Source: G963668185 sp965237445 (GTDB lineage Bacteria; Chloroflexota; Dehalococcoidia; Lucifugimonadales; G963668185). From it: 64,000 nt of DNA. A model generated the notes under the pieces. That model made no database searches, was not told the origin of the DNA, and saw only the letters and a list, made by a program, of their open reading frames with translations. The number at the start of each line of letters is the position of its first letter. The first letter of the stretch is position 1. A program made the translations under genes and the position numbers. The stretch covers positions 744,001 through 808,000 of the forward strand of contig OZ250142.1 in NCBI GenBank assembly GCA_965237445.1. Direction: 5' to 3'. This document shows positions 1 to 8,994 of this stretch, piece after piece.

Positions 1-41
1 TATGTCCGTAAAGTCGACGACCCGCACTCCTGAAAGAGGTC

Positions 42-1289
42 TCATGTCTTTTGGCCGTCCGGGCAGGTTGACGAAACGACTCCGGCAGCTTCAAGTTCAG
101 CATACTCGGACCCTGAGTAACCCAAGAGGCCGCAAAGCACCTCCTCGGTATGCTCACCCACGTACGGCGCCCGGTTCAGTCGCCACGGCATACTTTCGGA
201 CGTGAACGGTCCCGTCGGAATGATGTGCTTTCCTGCCCTGGGATGCTCCAGTTCCTGAAAGAACTCTCTATCGGTCAACTGTGGAGAGGACAACACCTCC
301 GCAAAGTCAGCCACATAGCCGAACGGCATACGCATCGCCTGCATCGCGTGGTAGGTGTCCAACTTGTCTCGGCCCAGGAAGCCCACTGTCAAGAGACCGT
401 TTAGCTCCGCCTCCAACTCCGGGTCCAGCTCCTGCATCTTGACGAACGGCTCGAACCGCTCGTCCTTGAGCTCTTCCACGCCCAGCCAATCGGCCATATC
501 ACTCAATCTCTCCCGTCCTCGCATGATTGACCCAACGTGCCCATCACGGGAGTGGAAGATTCCCCGCGCCGCGCCTTGCCAGTTTCCTGTCCTCTGTACG
601 GGGTTTTCTTGGATGATCAACCGTTGCGACGAGACTTCTATAATGCTGGCCACCGCGCCCGCTACGGAGATCTCCACATGCTGTCCGGTCCCCGTGAACT
701 CGCGCTGAAGCAGGGCCGCGAGAAGCGCCACGGCCGCGTAGCCTCCTGCAGCGCAGTTAATCGTGTTGCCCGCCGGATTGAGGGGAGTCTCGCCCGGATC
801 GCCGCTCAGAAAAGTGAGGCCGCCCAGAGCGGTTGCCACACCCTCTGTACCGAGATACTCTGAGTAAGGACCCTGCGAGCCAAGACCGCTTACTGTCGCC
901 AGGACTGCCTCCGGTCGAATTTCTTGCAGCAATTCGAAGCCAACTACCGCTTCGGAAGCGCGAACTGCTGACTGCACAACCACATCGGCTTGCCGGAGCA
1001 TTCGCTCCATAACCTCACACCCGGCGGTGGTGTTTAGGTTCAGTGCCACACTCTTCTTCGAGGCATTCAGGTGCAGGTGGACCGCCCCAGTCTCCGTATC
1101 CTGCGCGTCCCCTGAAAATGGCCCGAGCATCCGAATTGGGCCGCCGGTTGCTGGCTCGACGGTCACCACATCGGCTCCCAGAGTCGCCAAGAGCCGACTG
1201 CAGTAGGCGCTCGCAACGGTCTCGCTGAACTCGAAAACTCTCAGACCGTGAAACGGAGACATGTCTTCAGCTACTTCGTCTGGAACCAT
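42..1289 (-). CDS. CaiB/BaiF-family CoA-transferase
   Basis: Class III CoA-transferase, moving CoA between carboxylic acids; the substrate cannot be read from sequence. The N-terminal GLRVFEFSETVASAYCSRLL followed by GADVVTVEP is the family's nucleotide-binding opening, and the length (about 415 aa) is typical. The aspartate expected around residue 160-170 may be the GDPGE region, but I did not align it. The start is ambiguous: ATG at 1289 lies only 9 nt below a TATAAT-like box, so the mRNA would be nearly leaderless; ATG at 1262 gives the more usual family N-terminus (MSPFHGLRV). Neither has a good ribosome binding site. It is transcribed away from the glutaredoxin gene and stands alone. The family is confident, the substrate unknown. 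Confidence 0.85.
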   Translation of the reverse strand: MVPDEVAEDMSPFHGLRVFEFSETVASAYCSRLLATLGADVVTVEPATGGPIRMLGPFSGDAQDTETGAVHLHLNASKKSVALNLNTTAGCEVMERMLRQADVVVQSAVRASEAVVGFELLQEIRPEAVLATVSGLGSQGPYSEYLGTEGVATALGGLTFLSGDPGETPLNPAGNTINCAAGGYAAVALLAALLQREFTGTGQHVEISVAGAVASIIEVSSQRLIIQENPVQRTGNWQGAARGIFHSRDGHVGSIMRGRERLSDMADWLGVEELKDERFEPFVKMQELDPELEAELNGLLTVGFLGRDKLDTYHAMQAMRMPFGYVADFAEVLSSPQLTDREFFQELEHPRAGKHIIPTGPFTSESMPWRLNRAPYVGEHTEEVLCGLLGYSGSEYAELEAAGVVSSTCPDGQKT

Positions 1290-1390
1290 AGAACGGCAAT
1301 TATAAGCGTTGCGGCAGCACTAGGCAGACATGCCTGCTAGAATCCACTGGGTCACGAGTTGAGAGTCATAACCTACAGGGGAGAAGGCCA

Positions 1391-1603
1391 GTGGATAGAG
1401 TACTTTACATGCACCCTGACTGCCCCTATTCGGTAGCCCTGAAGGAGAAGCTTGACGAGGAAGGCACGTCGTACGACGAGGTCAATCTCGCGTTGAAGCC
1501 CAGCGCCTGGGATACCGTGACTATGCTTTCCGGCGGCGAAAGGATCACCCCCGTGCTGGTCGAGGGTGACAACGTTACTGTTGGCCTCGACGGTATGGGG
1601 TGA
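1391..1603 (+). CDS. Small glutaredoxin-like protein with CPYS motif
   Basis: A 70-residue thioredoxin-fold protein. The N-terminal beta strand VLYMHPDCPYS carries a CPYS active site at residues 11-14, so it has a single catalytic Cys, as in monothiol glutaredoxins. The later TPVLVEGDNVTVG matches the cis-proline and glycine (glutathione-binding) region. The GTG start is supported by an AGGGGAG ribosome binding site about 8 nt upstream. It would reduce glutathione-type or other low-molecular-weight mixed disulfides, or act as a redox relay. It is short for a glutaredoxin (usually 80-100 aa) and lacks the last helix. It is a single gene ending in a short hairpin. Confidence 0.75.
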   Translation: MDRVLYMHPDCPYSVALKEKLDEEGTSYDEVNLALKPSAWDTVTMLSGGERITPVLVEGDNVTVGLDGMG

Positions 1604-1613
1604 ACGATGTAGC

Positions 1614-1628
1614 GGGGCCGTCGGCCCC
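1614..1628. terminator. Hairpin between convergent genes
   Basis: Inverted repeat GGGGCC-GTC-GGCCCC directly after the glutaredoxin stop and seven bases before the stop of the opposing dehydrogenase gene. It is followed by only TT on the plus strand, so it may serve both directions as a weak terminator. Confidence 0.5.
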
Positions 1629-1634
1629 TTCAGC

Positions 1635-2603
1635 CTAGTTCACGACGTTCTGCGGCCTGCCCTCGAGATAGGCGATGATGTTATCAACGGCGCCTTCGTT
1701 CAGCATTTCCACGCCTTCCGGCGTCATATCCGCCATGTGAGGCGTAAACACCACTTGCTCGCACGCGAGTAAAGGATGATTGGCAGGAGGCGGCTCTTCC
1801 CCGAAAACGTCCAGCGCCGCTCCGTGCAGTTTTCCTGAATTCAACGCATCGGCTAAAGCCATCTCGTCGACCAGAGGACCGCGCCCTCCGTTCACGAATA
1901 TGGCGCCGTCCTTCATCAACTCGAACTGCTCCGCACCAATCATGCCCCTGGTTTCGTCACTGAGAGCTACATGAAGAGTGATGACGTCCGATTGCCTAAG
2001 TAAGTCATCCAGTTCTACGTAACGAACCCCGATCTTCTCCGCCCGCTCCTGCGACGGGTTGAATGTCCAGGCGATTACCTCCATACCGAAGGCAGAGGCC
2101 ATTCCGGCCATCTCAGCTCCAATGTTCCCGGTCCCGACAATGCCCAATGTCTTTCCGCGGAGAAACACATTGTCCATCCTCATCCAGGTGCCAGCCTTGA
2201 TTTGTGCGGTCTGGTAGTAGGCCCGTTTGGCCGCGGCGAACATCAATCCGATCATGTGCTCAGCCACCACCGGCGCTGTTCTGCCGGGCTGGTTGGATAC
2301 GACGATATCCATGTCTGAAGCAGTCTTCAGATCAATACTGTCTGTGCCGACGCCGCAAGTCGTTATCATTCGCAGGCGGGACAGTTTGCTCAGAGCATCT
2401 TCAAACCAGGTCACGACGCCACGGCTGTTCAAAATCACATCGGCATCGATAACCCGGCGGACCTTCTCATCGAGCGAGTCCGGTCTGTCGGTGTGGACGA
2501 TCAGGTCTCCATAAGACTCGAGCCGCTTCATATGGTCAGACCCTTGAACCTGTGGAGGGTCGTCTCCGGGGGCCACAATCGTTACCCGGTCACGTGAGGT
2601 CAT
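1635..2603 (-). CDS. D-isomer-specific 2-hydroxyacid dehydrogenase
   Basis: NAD(P)-dependent dehydrogenase of the D-2-hydroxyacid / phosphoglycerate dehydrogenase family, 322 aa. The dinucleotide-binding motif GTGNIGAEMAG lies near residue 155. The catalytic Arg is in VNGGRGPLVDE, the Glu in GEEPPP, and the His in FTPHMADMT. It lacks the ACT regulatory domain of SerA and is too short for it, so a 2-ketoacid reductase or glyoxylate/hydroxypyruvate-type role is more likely. The ATG start follows AAGGAAGG. The neighbouring aldo/keto reductase on the same strand is about 110 bp upstream. The exact substrate is unknown. Confidence 0.88.
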   Translation of the reverse strand: MTSRDRVTIVAPGDDPPQVQGSDHMKRLESYGDLIVHTDRPDSLDEKVRRVIDADVILNSRGVVTWFEDALSKLSRLRMITTCGVGTDSIDLKTASDMDIVVSNQPGRTAPVVAEHMIGLMFAAAKRAYYQTAQIKAGTWMRMDNVFLRGKTLGIVGTGNIGAEMAGMASAFGMEVIAWTFNPSQERAEKIGVRYVELDDLLRQSDVITLHVALSDETRGMIGAEQFELMKDGAIFVNGGRGPLVDEMALADALNSGKLHGAALDVFGEEPPPANHPLLACEQVVFTPHMADMTPEGVEMLNEGAVDNIIAYLEGRPQNVVN

Positions 2604-2710
2604 GCTTGCATCCTTCCTTTGTTCCGTTTGCCCCGTTTGCCAGGATCCAGCGTAGGACAGCCATACTGGCGCTGCCGCTCTTCTCTATCTAAGCGCAGCG
2701 CCTACCCCTC

Positions 2711-3679
2711 TCAATCCTGCAGTATTCTCTCCACGGTTGAGGGCTTGGACACAGTGTCAAGGAGTTGAGTCAACTGAGACATGTCTTCTTCGGTCAGGCT
2801 CCAGTCGTTGGCGGACGCGTTAGCGTCTATCTGCTCGGCCCTCGTCGCACCGGCTATCACTGAACTGACCGCCGGAAACGCCAGCAGGTAAGCGAACGCA
2901 AGATCAAGGACAGTCCGGCCCCGGTCGGCCGCGAACTTTTCCAGCTTCTCCAGTAAGTCGAAGTTGTGTTCGTTGAGCATGCCTCTATCGCTCTGGGCCA
3001 GCCTCGCCCCACTCGGAGCGTCTTTCCCCCTACGGTACTTTCCCGTAAGAAACCCGCTCGCCAATGGATAGTACGGAAGAATGCCTACTCCGAATCGTTC
3101 ACATGCCGGCACGAGCTCCGCTTCTGCTGCCCTGAAAAGCATACTGAACTGCGGCTGCACGCTTGCATAAGTAGTCAGACCGTGCATCCGCGATGCCATG
3201 ACGCCTTCGCACATGTGCCACGCTGCGACGTTCGAACACCCAATGTACCTGACCTTGCCAGAACGCACGAGATCGTCCAAAGTCCGGAGCGTTTCCTCCA
3301 AAGGAGTTTGAACGTCGGTCCAATGTGTCTGGTACAGATCAACGTGATCGGTCCTGAGCCGTCGCAGACTCTCATCGATCTCACGCATGATGTGCGCGCG
3401 GCCTAGTCCGTTGCGGTTCACGCCTTCAACCAAGCGGCTCCCGACCTTCGTAGCAATCACGGCATCGTAACGCCTGTCCTGAAGGGCTCGGCCTATGTAC
3501 TCCTCCGAAAGTGTCCCTCCATAGCTGTTAGACGTATCAATGAAGTTGATGCCACTGTGCAGTGCGTGATGAACCACTTTGATGGACTCATCGGCGTTCA
3601 TCCTGGAACCGAAGTTGTTCGTCCCAAGCCCGATTACCGACACGTTGAGGCCTGTGCGGCCAAGCGAACGAAATTTCAA
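2711..3679 (-). CDS. Aldo/keto reductase
   Basis: NADPH-dependent (beta/alpha)8 barrel oxidoreductase, 322 aa. The opening MKFRSLGRTGLNVSVIGLG, the catalytic Asp/Tyr region FIDTSNSYG, the Lys in VIATKVG and the His in YQTHW fit the AKR tetrad. The start is TTG behind AGGGGG. It reduces aldehydes or ketones; the substrate cannot be deduced. It lies upstream of, and in the same direction as, the hydroxyacid dehydrogenase and just downstream of comB, so the three minus-strand genes could be one transcript, although the spacing (107 and 38 bp) leaves room for separate signals. Confidence 0.9.
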   Translation of the reverse strand: MKFRSLGRTGLNVSVIGLGTNNFGSRMNADESIKVVHHALHSGINFIDTSNSYGGTLSEEYIGRALQDRRYDAVIATKVGSRLVEGVNRNGLGRAHIMREIDESLRRLRTDHVDLYQTHWTDVQTPLEETLRTLDDLVRSGKVRYIGCSNVAAWHMCEGVMASRMHGLTTYASVQPQFSMLFRAAEAELVPACERFGVGILPYYPLASGFLTGKYRRGKDAPSGARLAQSDRGMLNEHNFDLLEKLEKFAADRGRTVLDLAFAYLLAFPAVSSVIAGATRAEQIDANASANDWSLTEEDMSQLTQLLDTVSKPSTVERILQD

Positions 3680-3717
3680 GTAGTCCCCCTATGTTTCTGG
3701 AGTGTCACGGGCTCAAC

Positions 3718-4419
3718 CTACCCTACGCCTGAGGGATACTCGGCACGGGCCGTGAGCAGACCGTCTTCGTTCTGGATTCGGATTGCGAATCCGAAGCGAT
3801 CAACTTCCATAGCCTCCTCCAAGTCAGACGTTGGAAAGTGTGGCCTGGCCGGATCACCGTACTTGTGAGCTTCGGCTCCCGCCCGCGCAAGGCTCTGGAC
3901 TGCATCGGGATTCGGGCGGCGTCCTTGCAGCAGATTGCGCAAGTATAGCCCACACTGCTCGTCTTCATCGCTACGCATCAGCCCATTCGACCCCATGGCC
4001 ACCACCGTAACGCGCCCTGGACTCTGAGCAGAGATGACGCTGGCCGTAGCGCTGGCATTGACAAGTGCAGCCCCGTATATGAGGTCGGCGCGTCCGGCCG
4101 CCGTCACCCCGACGGTTCCCGCCCTAGTGGACTGGATCAGCGTCCGGCCCTCGATGTCAGCCGTTAGCATTTGGGTCGGCGAGTTTCCGTAGTCGAACCC
4201 GTCCGGCCGCTTGCCACCCACCTCCCCCACGCAGTAAGTTCCTACCCCACGATTTCGCAGTTCAATCGCCTCCTCCACTTCCGCCACCATCACGATGCGA
4301 TCGGCCCCTCGCGACAGCGCCACAGACGCCGTCGTGAAGCACCGCAGAACGTCCACGATCACGGCCACTCCATCGGCGGACTTTGCCCCGTCGATCAGAC
4401 TTTCCAGCCTTACTTCCAA
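3718..4419 (-). CDS. comB: 2-phosphosulfolactate phosphatase (ComB family)
   Basis: 233 aa, the usual size for ComB, which hydrolyses 2-phosphosulfolactate to sulfolactate. The characteristic motifs are visible: VIVDVLRCFTTASVAL with the metal-binding Asp near residue 23, CVGEVGGKRPDGFDYGNSP in the middle, and STRAGTVGV. The TTG start has GGAGG four bases upstream. No other coenzyme-M or sulfolactate gene is in the window, so the metabolic role here (sulfonate metabolism rather than CoM biosynthesis) is inference. It is the first gene of a possible comB - AKR - hydroxyacid dehydrogenase run. Confidence 0.85.
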   Translation of the reverse strand: MEVRLESLIDGAKSADGVAVIVDVLRCFTTASVALSRGADRIVMVAEVEEAIELRNRGVGTYCVGEVGGKRPDGFDYGNSPTQMLTADIEGRTLIQSTRAGTVGVTAAGRADLIYGAALVNASATASVISAQSPGRVTVVAMGSNGLMRSDEDEQCGLYLRNLLQGRRPNPDAVQSLARAGAEAHKYGDPARPHFPTSDLEEAMEVDRFGFAIRIQNEDGLLTARAEYPSGVG

Positions 4420-4893
4420 AGCTCCTCCAAGATCAACTATCCAACGAACCGGTGCCGAAGAAATCTCGCAGGCGGTTGTAGTTCCCTCAATCTCGCCCTA
4501 CGCCGGAGGGACGGCCATGCCCTGACGGGATCGGATGCCTGTGCAGCTATTCTACAAAGGGCACCGAGCCGGTTTCCTGTGCCATGGCGCGTCAGATGCA
4601 CCGAAGGCGTCGTGCAGACACCCTTCCAGCGCAGACCGTATGATTTTGCCGCCTTGCAAGGGGCCGATACGACGCGTATTTCTCGACCGCTTGGGCACGA
4701 TGTGGGCGCCAAACTAGGTCAACAATGCGGCTTGGAACCAGTCACCGCCGCCACATGGCGTGTTCCAAGTAAGAGCCCGGCATTTGTCAGCAACAGAACT
4801 TCCACTTCCGTCTGGGACACAGATGCGCCCTTGTACTGCCGGCGATGCCGCGCCGCCAAAAATTGCGCCATTGAGCGGGCGGGCGCCGACGAC
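4420..4893. other. Intergenic stretch, no gene seen
   Basis: About 470 bases between the start of comB and the end of ispH. The open frames here have no recognisable motif, no ribosome binding site and partly mirror neighbouring genes. A TAGAAT box reading toward comB lies near 4550, but without a convincing -35. Nothing else is supportable. Confidence 0.5.
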
Positions 4894-5805
4894 CTACTGG
4901 GATATTGAGCGAAGCTCTTTGGGCAGGACGAAGCTGACGTCCTCATCTACTCCATCAATGGGCACAACTTCGTCCGGCGAAATAGCCTCAATGACGGCCT
5001 GCACCAAGTAGTCGGGCGTGGACGCGCCCGAGGTTATCCCGACGTTGTCAATCCCATCCAACCAAGCAAGATCCAGCTCCTCAGGCCCATTGATCATGTA
5101 GGCCGTCACTCCGCTGGTCTCCGCCACCTCCCGAAGACGATTGCAGTTGGAGCTTTCGGGCGCTCCTATTACCAAGACTAGATCAACCAAACTGCACAAC
5201 TGCTTGACGGCGGTCTGACGGTTCGTGGTCGCGTAACAGAGGTCATTACGAACCAACACATCTGTGAATCTGCTTTTGATTTCATCAATCGCGTTCTGAG
5301 TATCGTCCACGGAAAGCGTAGTCTGGGTTAGCACGGTGATAGGCCTCTCTGGAGCCCAGCCCGGCAAGTCCATATCGTCTCTCTCGTCAACAAGGTGCAT
5401 AGACTCCTGGCCCATCGTGCCCTTTACCTCTTGATGCCCGCGGTGCCCCACAAGTACCAACTGACGTCCTTCCTTAGCGTACTTGTGCGCTTCGTTGTGG
5501 ACCTTAGTTACTAGAGGGCATGTGGCGTCAATCACATTGAGGTTGCGGGCGGCAGCCTTCTTGAAGTCTTCGGGCGGAGAGCCGTGGGCTGAGAATACTA
5601 CCGTAGAGCCTTCCGGGATCTCGTTCACATCCTCAACGGTTATCGCACCCTTTTCCTCCAAGGACTTCACCACATACGGGTTGTGAACAATCTGATGTTT
5701 GACAAAGATGGGCGGCTCGAACCGTTTCAGTGCAAGCTCTACAACGTCGATCGCTCGAACCACGCCCGCACAGAATCCACGGGGGACGCCAATATAGACC
5801 TTCAT
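4894..5805 (-). CDS. ispH: 4-hydroxy-3-methylbut-2-enyl diphosphate reductase
   Basis: Last enzyme of the MEP isoprenoid pathway, converting HMBPP to IPP and DMAPP with a [4Fe-4S] cluster. Three cluster cysteines are visible in RGFCAGV, DATCPLV and NDLCYATTNRQ; the HGSP, GHRGHQEVKGTMGQ and TSGASTPDYLV motifs are also intact. The start is set at ATG 5805 (303 aa, MKVYIGVPRGFCAG), which has a GGAGGG ribosome binding site; an upstream ATG in frame would add 26 residues foreign to the family. It is divergent from the aminotransferase gene. Its presence implies isoprenoids are made by the MEP route. Confidence 0.96.
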   Translation of the reverse strand: MKVYIGVPRGFCAGVVRAIDVVELALKRFEPPIFVKHQIVHNPYVVKSLEEKGAITVEDVNEIPEGSTVVFSAHGSPPEDFKKAAARNLNVIDATCPLVTKVHNEAHKYAKEGRQLVLVGHRGHQEVKGTMGQESMHLVDERDDMDLPGWAPERPITVLTQTTLSVDDTQNAIDEIKSRFTDVLVRNDLCYATTNRQTAVKQLCSLVDLVLVIGAPESSNCNRLREVAETSGVTAYMINGPEELDLAWLDGIDNVGITSGASTPDYLVQAVIEAISPDEVVPIDGVDEDVSFVLPKELRSISQ

Positions 5806-5860
5806 TTTCCGCCCTCCATCAAGGCTCAAGGCCATGGCAACGCAAGCGGATTCTAGCATA

Positions 5861-5881
5861 GGGAAATGACTTCGATTTCCC
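5861..5881. promoter_or_regulatory. Inverted repeat in the ispH/aminotransferase divergent region
   Basis: Perfect 7-bp inverted repeat GGGAAAT-N7-ATTTCCC lying between the two divergent genes, next to a TAGAAT box reading toward ispH and a TATACT box (about 5898) reading toward the aminotransferase. It could be an operator; no regulator is identified. Confidence 0.3.
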
Positions 5882-5958
5882 AATCTGCCTACCCGTTGTA
5901 TACTACTCGCTACTCAAAGACTTATGTATCAACTCCGCATTGGTGTGAAGGAGGAACA

Positions 5959-7125
5959 ATGAAACTCGCCGAGCGCATGGGAAGGCTTGGAACCGAAACG
6001 GCCTTCGAAGTGTTGGCCAAAGCAAGAGCGCTGGAAGCACAGGGCAAGGACATTGTCCACCTTGAGATCGGCGAGCCCGACTTCGATACGCCCGGGAACA
6101 TTATCAACGCAGCCAAGCAGGCGATAGATGACGGCATGACCCACTATGGACCGTCTCCAGGCCTGCCGGACGTTCGGGCGGGAATCGCTGAAGAGACGGC
6201 AGTCACGCGGAACATCCCCGTTACCGCTGACAACGTGGTGTTCACGCCCGGCGGAAAGCCAATTATGTTCTTCGTAATCATGGCGCTCATCGATTACGGA
6301 GACGAGGTCCTTTATCCGAATCCCGGCTTCCCAATCTACGAATCGATGATCAACTTCTCGGGCGGGGTGCCCATTCCCATGCAGCTCCATGAGGAAACGG
6401 AATTCGGCGTAGACCTTGATGAGGTGCGCAGCAAGGTATCGCCCAAGACGAAAATGATGATAGTCAACTCTCCAAACAATCCGTGTGGCAGCGTACTCTC
6501 CCACGAAAACCTCAAGGGACTCGCAGAGTTGGCTGTGGAGAACGACATCATCATCCTCACGGACGAAATCTACCGGAGGTTCATGTTCGAGGGTACATTC
6601 GAGAGCATTACGCAGTTCCCAGGCACTCTAGGCCGCACGATCATCCTTGACGGCTTTTCAAAGACGTACGCCATGACAGGCTGGCGCGCAGGTTACGGTG
6701 TGATGCCCGAACCCTTGGTTGAGCCAATCAGCCGCCTTGTCACGAACAGCGTGTCCTGCACAGCCGCATTCACACAGGTGGCATGCCTCGAGGCGTTGCA
6801 AGGACCCCAGGAGGACGCGGAGGGAATGGTGGCAGAGTTCAAGAAGCGCAGGGAACTCATAGTGAACGGGCTGAACAGCATCAAGGGCATTCGCTGCGTC
6901 ATGCCCAAGGGGGCCTTTTACGTGTTCCCCAATATTGAGGACACTGGGATGACCAGCAGAGAGTTTGCGGACGGCCTGCTGGAAGAGGGCGGTGTTGCCG
7001 CGCTTGCAGGCGAGTGTTTCGGAGAGTTCGGAAAAGGTTTCCTGCGATTCTCCTTCGCCAATTCCGCGGAGAACATCGAGAAAGCACTGGAGCGGACCAA
7101 CGACTACGTGAACAAGAACACGTAG
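5959..7125 (+). CDS. Pyridoxal-phosphate aminotransferase, class I/II
   Basis: Fold-type I aminotransferase of the AspB/AlaT group, 388 aa. Substrate-side motif EIGEPDFDTP, NSPNNPCGS, the PLP-phosphate region TDEIYRRFMFEG, the Schiff-base lysine in DGFSKTYAMTGWRAGY and the C-terminal Arg in FLRFSFANS are all visible. The start at ATG 5959 has a strong AAGGAGGA site; the frame is open further upstream but that part has no family similarity. It probably transfers amino groups between an amino acid (Asp/Ala type) and 2-oxoglutarate. Next gene downstream on the same strand is NAD synthetase, 57 bp away. Confidence 0.92.
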   Translation: MKLAERMGRLGTETAFEVLAKARALEAQGKDIVHLEIGEPDFDTPGNIINAAKQAIDDGMTHYGPSPGLPDVRAGIAEETAVTRNIPVTADNVVFTPGGKPIMFFVIMALIDYGDEVLYPNPGFPIYESMINFSGGVPIPMQLHEETEFGVDLDEVRSKVSPKTKMMIVNSPNNPCGSVLSHENLKGLAELAVENDIIILTDEIYRRFMFEGTFESITQFPGTLGRTIILDGFSKTYAMTGWRAGYGVMPEPLVEPISRLVTNSVSCTAAFTQVACLEALQGPQEDAEGMVAEFKKRRELIVNGLNSIKGIRCVMPKGAFYVFPNIEDTGMTSREFADGLLEEGGVAALAGECFGEFGKGFLRFSFANSAENIEKALERTNDYVNKNT

Positions 7126-7182
7126 GAGAGGCCAGCCTTCAACGACTTTGCATTCCAGTTGACCCAGGACAACGAGGGCAAG

Positions 7183-8910
7183 GTGCGCACTTTTCGGCTG
7201 GCCATGGCGCAGATAAACGTAACGGTTGGAGATCTGGCAGGTAACACCAGGAAGATTATCCGATACGTTGAAAAGGCGAGGGCCCAGGAAGCGGACCTCG
7301 TAGCCTTCCCTGAGCTTGCGATACCCGGCTACCCTCCCGAAGACTTGGTCTTCAAACCTCAGTTTGTTCGCGACAACCTCAAGTACCTCGAAGAGATTAC
7401 TGCTGCATCAACTGGGATAGCGGTTGTAGTGGGTTTCATCGATGGGCGCACGCACCTTTACAACGCCGCAGCAGTAGCCTGCGACGAAAAGCTGGCCGGC
7501 GTGTACCACAAGGCCTTCCTGCCCAACTACGGCGTTTTCGACGAAATGCGCTATTTCCGGGAGGGTTCCGACTGTCCAATATTCGAGATCAACGGCACAG
7601 CAGTTGGAGTAAGCATCTGCGAGGATATTTGGCATCCTACTGGCCCTCTCGTCACTCAACATGCCGCCGGCGCGGAGATCGCGGTCAACATAAATGGGTC
7701 ACCGTTTCACGCCGGCAAAAATACATTTCGGGAGAAGATGCTGTCCACGCGGGCTTCGGACCACGGGATGTTCGTTGCCTACGTCAATCTTGTTGGGGGG
7801 CAAGATGAGCTGGTGTTCGATGGCGCAAGTCTAATCATGGGTCCTGAAGGCGAAGTGGTAGCCCGGGCCGGTCTGTTCCGAGAAAGTCTAGTAGTTGCCG
7901 ATCTAGATGTGGACTCTCCATCCAGACTCAGGATTCGCGAGAGGCGGTCCGAGCGTGGAGTTCCAGAAAGGGCGACGGACCACTGCCGCATATTCGTGTC
8001 GAGCAGACGCGACAAGGCGCCGGATGCTATACCAGCGCCAGTGCAGCCACGCTCATACGATGGTTCGGCGGAAGTATACGAAGCACTGGTCCTAGGAACA
8101 CGAGACTACGTTAGCAAGTGTGGATTCGAGAAGGTACTGATAGCCCTCTCCGGGGGGATTGACTCCAGCCTCGTCGCGGCCATTGCGGTGGATGCCCTGG
8201 GCGCCGAGAACGTGACGGGCGTGGCAATGCCGTCTCGATTCTCGTCTGAAGGCAGTGTGCTGGACGCTAGGCAACTGGCCGAGAATCTCAGCATTTCACT
8301 TTGGGAGACGAGCATTGAGGCTGGGTTCCAGGCAATTCTAGGCTCGCTCGAGCCACACTTCGGAGACACGGACTTCAGTATCGCCGAAGAGAACCTCCAG
8401 TCCAGAATTCGCGGCAACCTGATCATGACAATGTCCAACAAGCTCGGATGGCTGGTGCTCACAACCGGGAACAAGAGCGAACTGGCAACAGGTTACGCAA
8501 CATTGTACGGGGACATGTCAGGCGGGTTCGCCGTGATCAAGGACGTCCCGAAGACGATTGTCTACGATCTGGCCAAATTCAGAAATGCGCGTGGGCCTGG
8601 CGATGTGATCCCTCAGACCGTGCTGGACAAGCCGCCCAGCGCGGAACTGCGCCCAGACCAGCGCGACGATGACTCATTGCCGCCTTACGATGTGCTAGAC
8701 CCCATTTTGAAGGCTTACGTCGAGGATGATCTGACGTTTGACGAGATACTGGCCCAGGGCCATGAGCCGGACGCCGTCAAGCTGGCTATTGAACTTGTAG
8801 ACCGCAGCGAGTACAAGCGCCGCCAAGCACCGCCCGGAATTAAGATCACGCCCCGCAACTTTGGACGAGATCGGAGAATGCCGATAGCGAATCGGTACCG
8901 GCCGTTCTGA
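7183..8910 (+). CDS. nadE: Glutamine-dependent NAD+ synthetase
   Basis: Amidates nicotinic acid adenine dinucleotide to NAD+ using glutamine. The N-terminal nitrilase-type glutaminase domain (about residues 1-260) shows Glu in FPELAIPGYPPED, Lys in YHKAFLPNYGVFDE and Cys in VGVSICEDIW. The C-terminal ATP-pyrophosphatase domain begins with ALSGGIDSSLVAAI and includes TTGNKSELATGY. Total 575 aa, normal for the two-domain form. I choose GTG 7183 (VRTFRLAMAQINVTVGD) because it gives the family N-terminus and follows GAGGG; TTG 7159 and ATG 7204 are alternatives. It probably forms a unit with the aminotransferase upstream and LLM oxidoreductase downstream. Confidence 0.95.
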   Translation: MRTFRLAMAQINVTVGDLAGNTRKIIRYVEKARAQEADLVAFPELAIPGYPPEDLVFKPQFVRDNLKYLEEITAASTGIAVVVGFIDGRTHLYNAAAVACDEKLAGVYHKAFLPNYGVFDEMRYFREGSDCPIFEINGTAVGVSICEDIWHPTGPLVTQHAAGAEIAVNINGSPFHAGKNTFREKMLSTRASDHGMFVAYVNLVGGQDELVFDGASLIMGPEGEVVARAGLFRESLVVADLDVDSPSRLRIRERRSERGVPERATDHCRIFVSSRRDKAPDAIPAPVQPRSYDGSAEVYEALVLGTRDYVSKCGFEKVLIALSGGIDSSLVAAIAVDALGAENVTGVAMPSRFSSEGSVLDARQLAENLSISLWETSIEAGFQAILGSLEPHFGDTDFSIAEENLQSRIRGNLIMTMSNKLGWLVLTTGNKSELATGYATLYGDMSGGFAVIKDVPKTIVYDLAKFRNARGPGDVIPQTVLDKPPSAELRPDQRDDDSLPPYDVLDPILKAYVEDDLTFDEILAQGHEPDAVKLAIELVDRSEYKRRQAPPGIKITPRNFGRDRRMPIANRYRPF

Positions 8911-8994
8911 TTGCGAGTCCCAGAAGACTCGGAGGCCACATTCTGGACCTCTACACGACCACAGATTGCCGCGCCCCAACACGGAGGTACTGAT

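Noticed and set aside
4171..4908. Long plus-strand open frame (245 codons)
   Set aside because: First half mirrors comB on the other strand; the rest has no motif, no start signal and odd His/Arg-rich composition.
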